From Acinetobacter sp. XH1741 (lineage in GTDB: Bacteria > Pseudomonadota > Gammaproteobacteria > Pseudomonadales > Moraxellaceae): a stretch of DNA of 64,000 nt. A model generated the notes under the pieces. It saw only the letters and a list, made by a program, of their open reading frames with translations. It was not told the DNA's origin and ran no database searches. The number at the start of each line of letters is the position of its first letter. Within the stretch, counting starts at the first letter, position 1. This document shows, piece by piece, positions 53,800 to 64,000 of the stretch. Made by a program: the position numbers and the translations under genes. The DNA lies in NCBI RefSeq assembly GCF_041021895.1, contig NZ_CP157428.1, positions 1,860,001 through 1,924,000 of the forward strand, read 5' to 3'.

Positions 53800-55791
53800 T
53801 TAGTCCTTCTTCAAGTGTTTTTCAAGTAAAGCATAGCGTTCGTTTTCAATACGCTCAACCTCAGCAGCTGGAACATAGTAATCAACATTCTTAGTGAATG
53901 AGCTTACGATCAAGCTAACAACAGCTGAAACGAATGAAACAACAACGAGCCACCAAACATGCCAAATGAGTGCAAAGCCAAGAACTGTAATGAACATTGC
54001 AATGACAAAACCAGCAGCACGATCAGTCGGCATGTGGATGTCTTCATATTTAGTGTTACGTGCGTATGCTACACCATTTTCTTTGTCAGTCCAGAAACGG
54101 TCAACACCGCTTGCATCTGGTTCATGCGCAAAGTTATAGAATGGAGCAGGGGAAGAAGTTGCCCACTCAAGTGTACGAGCATCCCATGGATCGCCTGTAA
54201 GGTCCATGTTGTCCTTGCGTTGCAAGAAACCAACGATGATTTGCATTAAGAAACATGCAATACCAATCGCAACAAGAACGGCACCAAATAATGCAATCGC
54301 AAGGTATGGGTCCCATTGAGGGTTGTCATATGTATTCAAACGACGAGTCATACCCATGAAACCAAGGATATAAAGTGGCATGAATGCAAAATAGAAACCG
54401 AAGAACCAGAACCAGAATGCAGCTTTACCCCATGCTTCATTGAGCTTCCAACCAAACATTTTTGGCCAGTAGTAAATGATGCCGGCAAACATACCAAACA
54501 CCACACCACCGATAATTACGTTATGGAAGTGAGCGATCAAGAATAATGAGTTGTGTACAAGGAAGTCCGCAGGTGGAACAGCCATAAGTACACCAGTTAA
54601 ACCACCAATACCGAATGTTACAAGGAAGCCAAGCGTCCATAACATTGGAGTAGTAAAGGTGATGCGGCCCTTATACATGGTGAATAACCAAGAGAAGATT
54701 TTCACACCAGTAGGAATCGCAATAACCATGGTCATGATACCGAAGAACGCGTTAACGTTCGCACCAGCACCCATGGTGAAGAAGTGGTGAAGCCATACAA
54801 CGAACGCAAGAACAGTAATCGCGATAGTTGCATACACCATAGACTTGTAACCGAACAACGCTTTACGAGAGAAGGTTGCAACGATTTCTGAGTATAGACC
54901 AAATGCTGGTAATACCAAGATATATACTTCAGGGTGACCCCATGTCCAAATCAAGTTCACATAAAGCATTGGGCTACCGCCAAGCTCATTTGTGAAGAAA
55001 TGGAAGCCGAAGTAACGGTCTAGAGTAAGCATTGCAAGCGTACCTGTTAATACAGGGAATGATGCAATGATTAGTACAGCCGTACAAAGTGAAGTCCACG
55101 TGAAAATAGGCATGTCCATTAATTTCATGCCAGGTGCACGCATTTTGATGATGGTAACGAAGAAGTTAACACCAGATAAAAGCGTACCTAGACCAGAAAC
55201 CTGAAGTGCCCAGATATAGTAGTCAACACCTACACCAGGAGAATATTGAATGCCAGACAGAGGAGGGTAAGCCATCCAACCAGTCGCAGCAAATTCACCT
55301 AATACAAGTGAAAGCATCATCAAACCAGCAGCACCAGCGAATAACCAGAAGCTTAAAGAGTTTAATAATGGGAAAGCAACGTCGCGAGCACCAATCTGTA
55401 AAGGTACAGAGATGTTCATCATACCTACAACGAGACCCATTGCTACGAAGAAGATCATGATGACACCATGTGCGGTGAAGATCTGGTCATAGTGGTCAGG
55501 ATGTAAATAACCTTCGCCGCCGCCTTTAGCGAGGAAAAGTTGTAAACGCATCATGATCGCATCGGCGAAACCACGCAAAAGCATGACAACAGATACGATG
55601 ATATACATGATACCAATCTTTTTATGGTCTACAGTAATAAACCACTCGTTCCACAAATATCCCCATTTTTTGAAATAGGTGATACCGCCAAGCACTGCAA
55701 TTGCACCAATTGCCATAAGGACCATGGTGACAAGTACGATTGGCTCTGTCGGGATAGAGTCCCAACCCAGTTTACCAAAAATCATATCCAT
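53800..55791 (-). CDS. cyoB: Cytochrome bo ubiquinol oxidase subunit I
   Basis: 663 residues, about fifteen transmembrane helices. Heme-copper core is clear: [29 protein letters not shown], and [19 protein letters not shown] (heme ligands). Reduces O2 to water with ubiquinol electrons and pumps protons. Quinol-binding region near the N-terminus ([15 protein letters not shown]). Usual length. Part of cyoABCDE. Confidence 0.97.
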   Translation of the reverse strand: MDMIFGKLGWDSIPTEPIVLVTMVLMAIGAIAVLGGITYFKKWGYLWNEWFITVDHKKIGIMYIIVSVVMLLRGFADAIMMRLQLFLAKGGGEGYLHPDHYDQIFTAHGVIMIFFVAMGLVVGMMNISVPLQIGARDVAFPLLNSLSFWLFAGAAGLMMLSLVLGEFAATGWMAYPPLSGIQYSPGVGVDYYIWALQVSGLGTLLSGVNFFVTIIKMRAPGMKLMDMPIFTWTSLCTAVLIIASFPVLTGTLAMLTLDRYFGFHFFTNELGGSPMLYVNLIWTWGHPEVYILVLPAFGLYSEIVATFSRKALFGYKSMVYATIAITVLAFVVWLHHFFTMGAGANVNAFFGIMTMVIAIPTGVKIFSWLFTMYKGRITFTTPMLWTLGFLVTFGIGGLTGVLMAVPPADFLVHNSLFLIAHFHNVIIGGVVFGMFAGIIYYWPKMFGWKLNEAWGKAAFWFWFFGFYFAFMPLYILGFMGMTRRLNTYDNPQWDPYLAIALFGAVLVAIGIACFLMQIIVGFLQRKDNMDLTGDPWDARTLEWATSSPAPFYNFAHEPDASGVDRFWTDKENGVAYARNTKYEDIHMPTDRAAGFVIAMFITVLGFALIWHVWWLVVVSFVSAVVSLIVSSFTKNVDYYVPAAEVERIENERYALLEKHLKKD

Positions 55792-55794
55792 GTC

Positions 55795-56847
55795 TTATTC
55801 CCCTTGAGCAGCGTGTTCAGCTGCAGCATGAGTGTCAGCTGTTGCATGTGCAGCAGAGTGGTCAGCACCATGATAGTTACTCATATACCGGTTGATAATT
55901 GTTTCAAACAATTGTGGTTCAACTGAAGAGTAATAAGTCACAGGGTGTGGCTTAGTCGGGAACGGTTTCATCGCTTCTGCTTTAGCAAGCGCTTCTTGGT
56001 CACCAGCAGCTTTAGCACGATTTACTAAATGCTCGATTTGGTGCTTAGAACGGTCGCCATCACGTAAGGTTGCCAATTCAGCTTGGTCAAGCGTAGTTTT
56101 TTGAACTGCTTCTGGATTAATAGTCGAACCATTACCTGCTTTAACAGCTGCTACCCATTCGTTAAATTGTTGCTCTGTAACGCTATGCGCTTTGAAACGC
56201 ATTTGAGAGAAACCATAGCCTGAGTAGTTAGAAGAGAAACCACGATATACACCAGTTTCATTTGCTAACAAATGAAGGTGAGTTTGCATACCTGCCATTG
56301 CGTAAATCTGACCACCTAACTGCGGAATGAAGAATGAGTTCATTGTGAAGTTAGACGTGATTTTGAAACTTAACGGAGTTTTTTCTGGGAAACGTACTTC
56401 GTTAACAGTCGCAATGTTTTGTTCAGGATAAATAAAGATCCACTTGAACTGTTCAGCAATAACCTGAATAGTTAAAGGTGCTTTATCTGATTCTAAAGGA
56501 CGGTATGGGTCATACTTGTGGGAACCCCACCAAGTTAACCAAGCTAAAATACCAATAATAATGACAGGGATACCCCATACTACAACTTCAATTGCAGTTG
56601 AGTGTGCCCATGTAGGTTTATAGTCTGCATCTTTATTTGACGCACGATATTTCCAACCAAACCATAATGCCATGATGATTGATGGAATCACCACAAGTAA
56701 CATTAAATAGATCGCAGTCATCATAAGGTCACTTTGACCTTGACCAACTGGACCTTTAGAGTTTAGAAGTACCATATCACCACCACACCCAGTCAAAAGT
56801 GCGGCAAGCGTTGATAAAGACAATACAGCTAAAATCGTTTGTCTCAT
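55795..56847 (-). CDS. cyoA: Cytochrome bo ubiquinol oxidase subunit II (lipoprotein)
   Basis: 350 residues. Lipoprotein signal ending LLTGC-GGD, two transmembrane helices, and a periplasmic cupredoxin-like domain (QVIAEQFKWIFIYPEQNIATVNEVRFPEKTPL in pieces) lacking the CuA ligands, as in quinol oxidases. An unusual long C-terminal extension, rich in Ala/His (SAAHATADTHAAAEHAAQGE). First gene of the operon. Confidence 0.95.
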   Translation of the reverse strand: MRQTILAVLSLSTLAALLTGCGGDMVLLNSKGPVGQGQSDLMMTAIYLMLLVVIPSIIMALWFGWKYRASNKDADYKPTWAHSTAIEVVVWGIPVIIIGILAWLTWWGSHKYDPYRPLESDKAPLTIQVIAEQFKWIFIYPEQNIATVNEVRFPEKTPLSFKITSNFTMNSFFIPQLGGQIYAMAGMQTHLHLLANETGVYRGFSSNYSGYGFSQMRFKAHSVTEQQFNEWVAAVKAGNGSTINPEAVQKTTLDQAELATLRDGDRSKHQIEHLVNRAKAAGDQEALAKAEAMKPFPTKPHPVTYYSSVEPQLFETIINRYMSNYHGADHSAAHATADTHAAAEHAAQGE

Positions 56848-57162
56848 TTTACAACCTCGGTGAAGAGTCCCATTCCCTAATTAAATATGGGATAGCGATT
56901 AAAGTGTCGCATGATTGAGAACGCTAGTCTTAAAGTTTAGACTTCTCAATCATGTGACACCGCTACGTTGTAGGGCATTATGCCTCATATCGACAAACTA
57001 AGCTACACATAAAGCAGCTTGAAATAATTGTTTTAAAACCCGATTTTTTTTGTAGGGTATTGAATCTGCATAGAGCTTTTATTTAAATATCAATTCCCTA
57101 TAGAAAAAAGGAGGCGGGGTGCCTCCTTTTTTTTAGACTTTAAATGAATGAGTCATTCACAC
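56848..57162. other. cyo operon promoter region
   Basis: About 315 bases between cyoA and the RDD gene. An inverted repeat ACTTTAAGACTAG / TTGAGAACGCTAGTCTTAAAGT-like (56895-56945) and the terminator at 57104 lie here. The cyo promoter must be inside; no regulator site can be named. Confidence 0.45.
57104..57132. terminator. Terminator of the RDD gene
   Basis: AAAAAAGGAGGC / GCCTCCTTTTTT around GGGGT, with T-runs on either strand. Confidence 0.88.
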
Positions 57163-57918
57163 TCATTTGATCACTTTTGTTCTTGCAATTTTGTCATGTA
57201 GAGCTTGTCTTTTTTGCCCTAATGCAAAAGCATAGTCAATAATTGTACTAATAGGCATAAACAGTAAGTTCAAAATAATGAAGACGATACTTCTTAATAA
57301 GAAGATGCGTGTTAGATTAACTTTACCATTCGTTTCGGCATCAACAATTTTAATTCCAACAATTTTTTTACCAATACTTTGCCCGAATTTGGTCAACATG
57401 AAAGCTTGAATAGCGAGCATTATTACTACATAAAGTAACATTGTATGCCATGCTTCAATTGGGATGAGTGTAAAAAGCTGTTGTTGAAGTTCAGCTGCTT
57501 TAGTTGATGCTACTTCTGCAGATTGCATCTGCTTTTGTAACTCAAAAAGTTGTTTATATTGAGCTTCGTTAAAGAAAAATGAAGGTATAGCTGCAATAGG
57601 AAGCCAAAGTAATAAATCAATAATTTTTGCAAGCGCACGAGAGGGAATTGAGGCAAGTTCATGTGTTTTAGTTTCTACACGAATTTGCTGAATTGTCTCA
57701 TTGTAAGGCGTGTTTATATTTGCTGAAAAAGCAGAATAACCTGTAGGTTGATATACAAGTTTACCTTGGGTTAATTCTCCTAAAGCTTTCCACTCTGTCA
57801 TGCCTTCATGCCAAGCTAAATCAGTCAATAAAACTTGTTGGCTTGCCAACATTTGATTTAGTTGTTCTAAGGTATAAGGCCCAGCTTGTTGATTATTACG
57901 TGCCAAGTAAATTTGCAT
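57163..57918 (-). CDS. GYF_2 and RDD domain membrane protein
   Basis: 251 residues. Residues ~1-55 are a GYF_2 (DUF4339) domain (IYLARNNQQAGPYTLEQLNQML... TEWKAL). The rest is an RDD membrane domain with three to four helices: ASIPSRALAKIIDLLLWLPIAAI (R, D, D positions), GQSIGKKIVGIKIVDAETNGKV. RDD proteins may act in cation transport, but this one is unstudied. Follows ppsA in the same direction, separated by a terminator. Confidence 0.82.
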   Translation of the reverse strand: MQIYLARNNQQAGPYTLEQLNQMLASQQVLLTDLAWHEGMTEWKALGELTQGKLVYQPTGYSAFSANINTPYNETIQQIRVETKTHELASIPSRALAKIIDLLLWLPIAAIPSFFFNEAQYKQLFELQKQMQSAEVASTKAAELQQQLFTLIPIEAWHTMLLYVVIMLAIQAFMLTKFGQSIGKKIVGIKIVDAETNGKVNLTRIFLLRSIVFIILNLLFMPISTIIDYAFALGQKRQALHDKIARTKVIK

Positions 57919-57945
57919 AAGTAAAAATTCTCTATTCTAAAGATG

Positions 57946-57972
57946 AAAAAAGACCCACGGATGGGTCTTTTT
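57946..57972. terminator. Terminator of ppsA
   Basis: AAAAAGACCCA / TGGGTCTTTTT around CGGA, just after the leftward ppsA stop. Confidence 0.88.
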
Positions 57973-57982
57973 CTATAACAAA

Positions 57983-60370
57983 TTAGATTTGCTTGATTTT
58001 TTCTTCAGCAAGGAAGAACCATGTATCTAAAACCGAATCAGGATTAAGCGACACTGATTCAATACCTTGTTCCATTAACCATTTTGCAAGATCAGGATGG
58101 TCAGATGGCCCTTGACCACAGATACCCACATATTTACCTGCTTTACGACAAGCATGAATCGCCATAGAAAGAAGAGCTTTTACAGCAGCATCACGTTCAT
58201 CAAATAGGTGAGAAACAATACCTGAGTCACGGTCAAGACCAAGTGTTAACTGAGTTAAGTCATTAGAACCGATTGAGAAGCCATCGAAGTGCTCAAGGAA
58301 TTGTTCAGCTAACAACGCGTTAGTTGGTAATTCACACATCATGATAACTTTTAAGCCGTTCTCACCACGTTTTAAGCCATTTTGAGCAAGTAACTCAATT
58401 ACGCGTTTTGCTTCAGATACGGTACGTACGAAAGGAATCATGATTTGGATGTTGGTTAAACCCATTTCATCACGAACTTTCTTAAGTGCACGGCATTCGA
58501 GTTCGAAACAGTCACGGAAGTTATCAGATACATAGCGGCTTGCACCACGGAAGCCCAACATTGGGTTTTCTTCTTCTGGCTCGTATAACTTACCACCAAT
58601 GAGGTTTGCATATTCGTTTGACTTAAAGTCAGACATACGAACAATGACAGGTTTGTCAGCAAATGCAGCTGCAAGTGTTGCAATACCTTCAACTAGCTTT
58701 TCAACATAGAATTCTACAGGTGAAGCATAACCAGCTGTGCGGGTCATTACGGCAGCGCGAGTTTCACGAGGCAAGCTTTCAATGTTGAGAAGAGCTTTCG
58801 GGTGTACACCGATCATGCGGTTAATAATGAACTCAAGACGAGCAAGGCCAATGCCTTCATTTGGAATTTGAGCAAAGTCAAAGGCACGGTCAGGGTTACC
58901 TACGTTCATCATGATTTTGAATGAAAGCTTAGGCATAGATTCAACAGAGTTACGTTGAACTTCAAAATCTAATGCACCTTCATAGATGAAACCAGTATCA
59001 CCTTCTGCACAAGAAACGGTAACTTCTTGACCATCAGTTAATACTTCAGTTGCGTTACCACAACCTACAATTGCAGGCACACCCAGTTCGCGGGCAATAA
59101 TTGCAGCGTGACAAGTACGGCCACCACGGTTAGTGATAATAGCAGCTGCACGTTTCATTACTGGTTCCCAATCTGGGTCAGTCATGTCTGATACAAGTAC
59201 GTCACCGTCTTGTACTTTATCCATTTCTTTAATTGAGTTAACAATACGGACTTTACCAGAACCGATACGTTGACCAATTGAACGACCTTCACAAAGTACA
59301 GTACCTTTTTGTTTGAGTAGGTAGCGTTCCATTGTGCCGACATTCTGACGACTCTTTACGGTTTCCGGGCGAGCCTGAACAATATAGATTTGACCATCGT
59401 CACCATCTTTTGCCCACTCGATATCCATTGGAGCACCATAGTGCTGTTCAATAATAAGTGCTTGCTTAGCTAACTCTTGTAATTCGTGGTCATTTAATGC
59501 GAATTGTTGACGCTCTTGTTTTTCAACGTCTACAACAACAACTGATTTACCTGCTGAACCTTCTTCACCATAAATCATTTTTTGGTGTTTAGAACCGAGG
59601 TTACGGCGTAATACCGCATGTTTACCCGCATTTAATAATGGTTTAGAGAGGTAGAATTCGTCAGGGTTAACGGCACCTTGTACAACCATTTCACCTAAAC
59701 CGTAAGATGCAGTAATAAATACAACATCACGGAAACCAGATTCTGTATCAAGGGTAAACATTACACCCGCAGCGCCAGTTTCAGAACGAACCATACGCTG
59801 AACACCAGCAGAAAGTGCAACAACGTCATGATCAAAACCTTGATGCACACGGTAAGAAATTGCACGGTCGTTATATAAAGAAGCAAATACTTCTTTGATG
59901 GCAATAAGTACGTTCTCAATACCGCGAATATTCAAGAAAGTTTCTTGTTGACCCGCGAAAGATGCATCTGGTAAATCTTCAGCAGTTGCAGATGAACGAA
60001 CGGCAACCGCGATATCAGGGTTGCCGTTAGAAAGTGTTGTAAAAGCGGCGCGAATTTCTTGTTCTAGGGTTGCAGTGAGTGGAGTCTCTACAATCCATTG
60101 ACGAATTTTAGCGCCTGTTTCTGCAAGTGCATTTACGTCATCAACGTTAAGCTGTGCAAGTTCTGCTTGAATTCGAGCGTTAAGACCGCTTTGGTCTAAG
60201 AACTCACGATAGGCCTCAGCAGTTGTTGCAAAACCACCAGGTACCGATACACCAGCATTTGATAAATGGCTGATCATTTCACCCAAAGATGAGTTTTTCC
60301 CACCTACGAGTTCGACATCGTGTTTCCCTAATTTTTCTAGACCGATTACGCGCGCTTCCAAAGTTTTCAC
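57983..60370 (-). CDS. ppsA: Phosphoenolpyruvate synthase
   Basis: 795 residues. The N-terminal PPDK/PEP synthase ATP-binding domain ([39 protein letters not shown]) is followed by the phosphohistidine domain [21 protein letters not shown] with catalytic His421, and a C-terminal TIM barrel ([17 protein letters not shown], with the Cys of [12 protein letters not shown]). Makes PEP from pyruvate, ATP and water for gluconeogenesis. Controlled by reversible phosphorylation through the divergent ppsR product. Confidence 0.97.
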   Translation of the reverse strand: MKTLEARVIGLEKLGKHDVELVGGKNSSLGEMISHLSNAGVSVPGGFATTAEAYREFLDQSGLNARIQAELAQLNVDDVNALAETGAKIRQWIVETPLTATLEQEIRAAFTTLSNGNPDIAVAVRSSATAEDLPDASFAGQQETFLNIRGIENVLIAIKEVFASLYNDRAISYRVHQGFDHDVVALSAGVQRMVRSETGAAGVMFTLDTESGFRDVVFITASYGLGEMVVQGAVNPDEFYLSKPLLNAGKHAVLRRNLGSKHQKMIYGEEGSAGKSVVVVDVEKQERQQFALNDHELQELAKQALIIEQHYGAPMDIEWAKDGDDGQIYIVQARPETVKSRQNVGTMERYLLKQKGTVLCEGRSIGQRIGSGKVRIVNSIKEMDKVQDGDVLVSDMTDPDWEPVMKRAAAIITNRGGRTCHAAIIARELGVPAIVGCGNATEVLTDGQEVTVSCAEGDTGFIYEGALDFEVQRNSVESMPKLSFKIMMNVGNPDRAFDFAQIPNEGIGLARLEFIINRMIGVHPKALLNIESLPRETRAAVMTRTAGYASPVEFYVEKLVEGIATLAAAFADKPVIVRMSDFKSNEYANLIGGKLYEPEEENPMLGFRGASRYVSDNFRDCFELECRALKKVRDEMGLTNIQIMIPFVRTVSEAKRVIELLAQNGLKRGENGLKVIMMCELPTNALLAEQFLEHFDGFSIGSNDLTQLTLGLDRDSGIVSHLFDERDAAVKALLSMAIHACRKAGKYVGICGQGPSDHPDLAKWLMEQGIESVSLNPDSVLDTWFFLAEEKIKQI

Positions 60371-60517
60371 TCCACTTTTGCAGTATTAATGTCTATCTTG
60401 GCATGAAATTAAAAAAATAAAGTGCTTAGTTGAGAATTTTACTAAGCGACAGTCATGTAAGATCAGTTTACTATAAAGATTATATAGCACTAAGACAAAT
60501 GTTTAAGGAGAATTTTA

Positions 60518-61354
60518 ATGTCAGAAAGTAAACAGTATAAGCGGAGTGTTTTTTTTATTTCTGATGGAACTGCAATTACTGCCGAGACTCTTGGACATTC
60601 GTTATTAGCCCAATTTCCTAATGTAGATTTTGATATTCACATTATGCCTTATATCACAACTGAAGAAGCTGCAATGGCGGTTGTGGTTGAGATTAATCAA
60701 TGTCAAAACAGAGATGGGTGCTTACCATTAGTATTTGATACGTTAGTTGATCCGCATGTGCGAGAAATCATTAATACGGCTAAAGCAGTTAATTTAGATG
60801 TGTTTGAAGGATTAATTAGTAAGCTAGAGCAAGAACTAGGAACACCACCAACAACATTGGTTGGACAAACACATGCGGTAACCGATTCTGAATATTATAA
60901 AGCCCGTATTGATGCTGTTCATTTCGCACTTGATAACGATGATGGAGCACGTACTCGTCATTATGACAAAGCTGATTTAATTTTAATTGGTGTGTCTCGT
61001 TCTGGTAAAACACCGACCTCGATTTATCTATCTTTACAGTTTGGTATCCGTGTTGCTAACTATCCTTTAACAGAAGAAGATTTAGATGATAACCGTCTGC
61101 CGGCTGTACTTAGACAGCACCGTAGCAAACTCTTTGGTTTAATGATTGATGCGGAGCGTTTAGTTGCGATCCGAAGTGAGCGTAAAGCAAATAGTCGATA
61201 TGCAAGTTTTAGTCAGTGTCAAATGGAATTAAGAGCGATTGAAGGTATTTATATTTCTGAAGGAATTAAATATTTAAATGTAACGGAAATGTCAATTGAA
61301 GAAATTTCTACTCGTATTTTACAAATGACTGGTTTAAAACGTCGTATCGGTTAA
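60518..61354 (+). CDS. ppsR: PEP synthase regulatory kinase/pyrophosphorylase PpsR
   Basis: 278 residues of the DUF299 family, which both phosphorylates a Thr of PpsA with ADP and removes the phosphate with Pi. N-terminal VFFISDGTAITAETLGHSLL and the P-loop GVSRSGKTPTSIYLSLQFGIRVANYPL are characteristic. Divergent from ppsA with 147 bases between the starts, the usual arrangement. GGAG ribosome binding site. Confidence 0.94.
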   Translation: MSESKQYKRSVFFISDGTAITAETLGHSLLAQFPNVDFDIHIMPYITTEEAAMAVVVEINQCQNRDGCLPLVFDTLVDPHVREIINTAKAVNLDVFEGLISKLEQELGTPPTTLVGQTHAVTDSEYYKARIDAVHFALDNDDGARTRHYDKADLILIGVSRSGKTPTSIYLSLQFGIRVANYPLTEEDLDDNRLPAVLRQHRSKLFGLMIDAERLVAIRSERKANSRYASFSQCQMELRAIEGIYISEGIKYLNVTEMSIEEISTRILQMTGLKRRIG

Positions 61355-61741
61355 TTAAATCAAATATTTATTTTAACCATTCAATTTGAATGTTGTTGAT
61401 ATGAACAAATTGAATGGTTTAAAAAATAAAACACAATAAAAATAAAAGTTTTAAATATAAAACACTAAGTTAATAAATGGTTTCTAATTAGTTATCGGCA
61501 CGTAGACTTTTTACATTAAGTTTGTGAGATAAAATTAGCTTTTTGAAACGAAATGTATGGGATAAAAAGAAGAATAAAAACTCTAATTATTTATTTTTTC
61601 TAAATATTTGTTCAAAAACTAAAATTTATTTTTAAAATTTAAAAAATGATAAATAGGTCACACTATTTGTTTTTTGTGAGATTAAATATTCAATTTTAAC
61701 TATAATTTCTCATCTCGATATGGGACTATCCGATTATCAAA
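61355..61741. other. Region between ppsR and pgaA
   Basis: About 385 bases. AACCATTCAATTTG (61375-61388) and CAAATTGAATGGTT (61406-61419) form a perfect 14-bp stem and probably end the ppsR transcript. The rest is highly AT-rich and should contain the pga promoter. No gene seen. Confidence 0.6.
61375..61419 (+). terminator. Probable terminator of ppsR
   Basis: Perfect 14-bp A/T-rich stem with a 17-base loop, 20 bases after the stop; weak T-tract, so confidence is moderate. Confidence 0.6.
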
Positions 61742-64000
61742 ATGCTAAAAAAATGTGTTTTTTCATTGGTATATCTCTTACCAATTCATTTATACGCAGC
61801 TCAAGTTGATGTATTACGTGAGCAAGCTATTCAAAATTATAGAGCAGGACAAACGCAACAAGCTGTATCTCAACTAGATCAATTGTTAAAAAATAATCCA
61901 CATGACCAAAAATTGCTTGCGGATTATTTCGTTATTATGTCCAGTGAAAAAAAGGACCTAATGAGTTTTTCATATTTTTTGGGAAATATTAATTATGTGA
62001 ATTTTCCAGAATATGCACAGCTACCTTTAATTCAAAATTTCCGTGATTTTAAACACTTTAAAACTGCAATTGATTGGTCAAATAAGTTCAATATTCAAAA
62101 GTCAGTTGATGGGCGTATTTTATTATCGGTTTTGTATGCTGAAGCTCAGGACACAGCAAATGCGAAAACTCAGTTATCGAACATCAATATTAAAGGTTTA
62201 ACTGCTGATCAGTTAGTACGAGTTGCCTATGCTTACCGATTATTAAATTTACCTGTAGATGCTTTAACTACAATTGAGCATGCTTATCAGCAACAACCGA
62301 AATCTTCATCAGTTTTACAAGAATATGTTTATGACTTAATCGCTGTAGGAGCATATAAAAAAGCCCAGCAATTATTACAGTCAAGTGAAAAAAATGAGCA
62401 AATAGAGCAATTACAGCAGACTTTACAAGTGAGTGAATTTTCTCAACATGTAAATAATGCAATTGCGCGTTATAAGTATCTAAATCGTCAAGGTTTATCT
62501 GATACGGAAAGTTTCGCCGAATTAGATGCAGTGCTGATGCAGGGTCAAAAAATGCAACAGCAGATGAAAACTACTGATCCTAACTATTTAAAATTTCATT
62601 ACGATTATTTATACGCGTTAGATTTTAGAGGTCGTGCAAAAGCAGTCTTAGATAACTTTACGCAGTTAAATCTTCCCATTGAGAAATTACCAGCATATGT
62701 ACGTCATGCAATTGCTGATAGTTATTTGACTGAGCAAAAACCAAAGCAGGCCGAGCTTGCTTATAAAACACTTTTAACGGAAAAGAATTATGCAGATATG
62801 ACCGTGTATACGGGACTGTATTATTCTTATATCGAACAAGAAAAATATAAGGAAGCGGAACAGCTTCTAACCGAGGTTGATCATCTTATCCCTACCTATA
62901 AATATAGTCAGGCTAAAGGTGTAGACAAAACCAGTCATCCTGATCGTGACGATTATATTGCTTTGCAAGGGATGCATTTAGCCTATGCCAACCATTTAGA
63001 TCAAGCTGAAAATCATTTTAAAAAATTGGTAGAACGAGCACCTGCTAATGAAAGTTTGGTAAATAACCTCGCACGTGTTGAGCGCTGGAGAGAAAAGCCT
63101 TTAGAAGCTAAAAAAACAATTTCTCGTTTAAATGGTTTAGATCCAGTCGCTAAAGATACGCGTGTTAACCAAATGCAAAATGCTCAAGCTTTAGGCGATA
63201 TTCCAGAATGGCGTAAAAATACAGAAAGCCTTTTGCAATATTATCCTGAAGATACAGGAGTGATTAAAAGTCGAAAAGAATTAGATGACCGTAATAGAGC
63301 CACCATTTCGCACTCAACGACTTGGGGACAAAGTAAGGCGGATAATAGTGATGCTGTCAGTGGGCAAAACGGCTTAAAAGACAGAGAAATGGAGACGCGT
63401 CTTAATAGTCCTTGGATAAAAGATAATTATCGGTTATTTGCTTGGCATCAAGATCGTTACGGAGAATATCGTTTTGGTGATGTCGATAACCAGCGTTATG
63501 GTGTTGGTGCAGAATGGCAAGCAAACCGTAAAGCATTGTCAGCGATTTTTTCGCAAGGTACAGACGGCGGACAAGCTGGTATTCGTCTTGATTGGTCGCA
63601 GTGGTTAAACGATCACTGGCAGTATCAATTGCAATATAACAGTCAGGCAGACATTCCTCTACAAGCTATTGATGCAGGGGAGGATGGTCAATCTTACCGA
63701 GCTGCTTTGACATGGCAAAAAGATGAATCTCGTCAGATTGGCGCAAGTTATGGTTTGACTGATATTAGTGATGGTAATAAACAACAAGAATTTTCAACTT
63801 TCTGGCGCGAAAAGTTATTTGCTGCACCACATCACATAACTTACGGCACCGTTCGTGGTTTTTACGGCAGTAACAGTCAAGATCAAACTGCTTATTTTAG
63901 TCCAAGTTCTCATTACAGCGCTGAGCTGAACTTAAGCCATGACTGGGTCACTTGGCGTGAGTATGAGCGCTCATTTAAACAGCATTTTGAGGCTGGAGTA
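61742..64000 (+). CDS. pgaA: Poly-beta-1,6-N-acetylglucosamine export porin PgaA (partial, 3' end outside window)
   Basis: 753 codons are open to the window edge, so the gene continues beyond it. A signal peptide (CVFSLVYLLPIHLYA) is followed by N-terminal TPR-like helical repeats (QAIQNYRAGQTQQAVSQLDQLL onward, to about residue 480), then a beta-barrel region from about residue 520 with alternating hydrophobic strands (GVGAEWQANRKALSAIFSQG, GIRLDWSQWLNDHWQYQLQY). This TPR-plus-barrel plan is that of PgaA, which exports PNAG across the outer membrane for biofilm. pgaBCD should follow. The EAL protein at the other end of the window acts on c-di-GMP, a known PNAG activator in other bacteria, but any link is inference. 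Confidence 0.88.
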   Translation, partial: MLKKCVFSLVYLLPIHLYAAQVDVLREQAIQNYRAGQTQQAVSQLDQLLKNNPHDQKLLADYFVIMSSEKKDLMSFSYFLGNINYVNFPEYAQLPLIQNFRDFKHFKTAIDWSNKFNIQKSVDGRILLSVLYAEAQDTANAKTQLSNINIKGLTADQLVRVAYAYRLLNLPVDALTTIEHAYQQQPKSSSVLQEYVYDLIAVGAYKKAQQLLQSSEKNEQIEQLQQTLQVSEFSQHVNNAIARYKYLNRQGLSDTESFAELDAVLMQGQKMQQQMKTTDPNYLKFHYDYLYALDFRGRAKAVLDNFTQLNLPIEKLPAYVRHAIADSYLTEQKPKQAELAYKTLLTEKNYADMTVYTGLYYSYIEQEKYKEAEQLLTEVDHLIPTYKYSQAKGVDKTSHPDRDDYIALQGMHLAYANHLDQAENHFKKLVERAPANESLVNNLARVERWREKPLEAKKTISRLNGLDPVAKDTRVNQMQNAQALGDIPEWRKNTESLLQYYPEDTGVIKSRKELDDRNRATISHSTTWGQSKADNSDAVSGQNGLKDREMETRLNSPWIKDNYRLFAWHQDRYGEYRFGDVDNQRYGVGAEWQANRKALSAIFSQGTDGGQAGIRLDWSQWLNDHWQYQLQYNSQADIPLQAIDAGEDGQSYRAALTWQKDESRQIGASYGLTDISDGNKQQEFSTFWREKLFAAPHHITYGTVRGFYGSNSQDQTAYFSPSSHYSAELNLSHDWVTWREYERSFKQHFEAGV

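Noticed and set aside
53894..55926. Multiple rightward frames antisense to cyoB
   Set aside because: Shadow frames of a highly expressed gene; no ribosome binding sites and Cys/His/Ser-rich nonsense composition.
1..64000. tRNA, rRNA or intact insertion sequences
   Set aside because: No cloverleaf, rRNA core, transposase frame or paired terminal repeats was found by eye on either strand.

Overview
The window looks like chromosome of an Acinetobacter, most likely of the baumannii/calcoaceticus group. This rests on strongly AT-rich coding and intergenic DNA, a cyoABCDE oxidase operon, a pgaA-type PNAG porin, metQ-metN-metI in that order, and prmA-(DUF3426)-fis-purH-purD. The species cannot be fixed from the sequence alone. 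No rRNA, tRNA, CRISPR array or intact insertion sequence was seen.

Region by region. 1-4040: metal transport and c-di-GMP turnover. A Co/Ni exporter (dmeF type) sits behind an RcnR-type operator. A Ca/cation antiporter-family membrane protein sits behind a yybP-ykoY (Mn2+) riboswitch, and an EAL phosphodiesterase follows. 4290-15210: an AT-rich accessory stretch of small uncharacterised genes, including a paralogous family with two intact copies and one wreck, two tiny hydrophilic proteins, a histidine-rich secreted repeat protein, an acyltransferase of the LpxL/LpxM class, a LysR/hydrolase pair, a GC-rich hairpin-laden patch next to a TetR regulator, and pseudogenes. 15330-30120: ordinary transport, regulation and envelope genes: an EamA permease, a LysR-controlled tautomerase/carboxymuconolactone decarboxylase pair, a pqiABC set with PqiA split in two, a racemase, a PQQ sugar dehydrogenase, a sterol-desaturase-family hydroxylase, an MFS pump with a divergent TetR repressor and two visible operators, and dctA. 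30479-42567: housekeeping: gloB, metQNI, purHD, fis, prmA and mnmG. 42680-47890: a candidate small RNA/peptide gene, a WYL regulator, and divergently the four-gene ATP-grasp / alpha-E / transglutaminase / Anbu operon. 47948-61354: alr, dnaB, rpsF-rpsR-rplI, cyoABCDE, a GYF_2-RDD protein, and ppsA with its divergent regulator ppsR. 61742-64000: the first 753 codons of pgaA, cut by the window end.

The most interesting system is the Anbu operon. It combines a predicted peptide ligase, a helical partner, a transglutaminase-like peptidase and a proteasome-like NTN hydrolase, which suggests making and trimming a peptide or a peptide tag whose substrate is unknown. Just beyond its probable regulator lies a self-contained transcription unit (promoter, Shine-Dalgarno, 21-codon cysteine-rich ORF, structured tail, terminator) that may encode a peptide, a regulatory RNA, or both. 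Linking the two is only inference.
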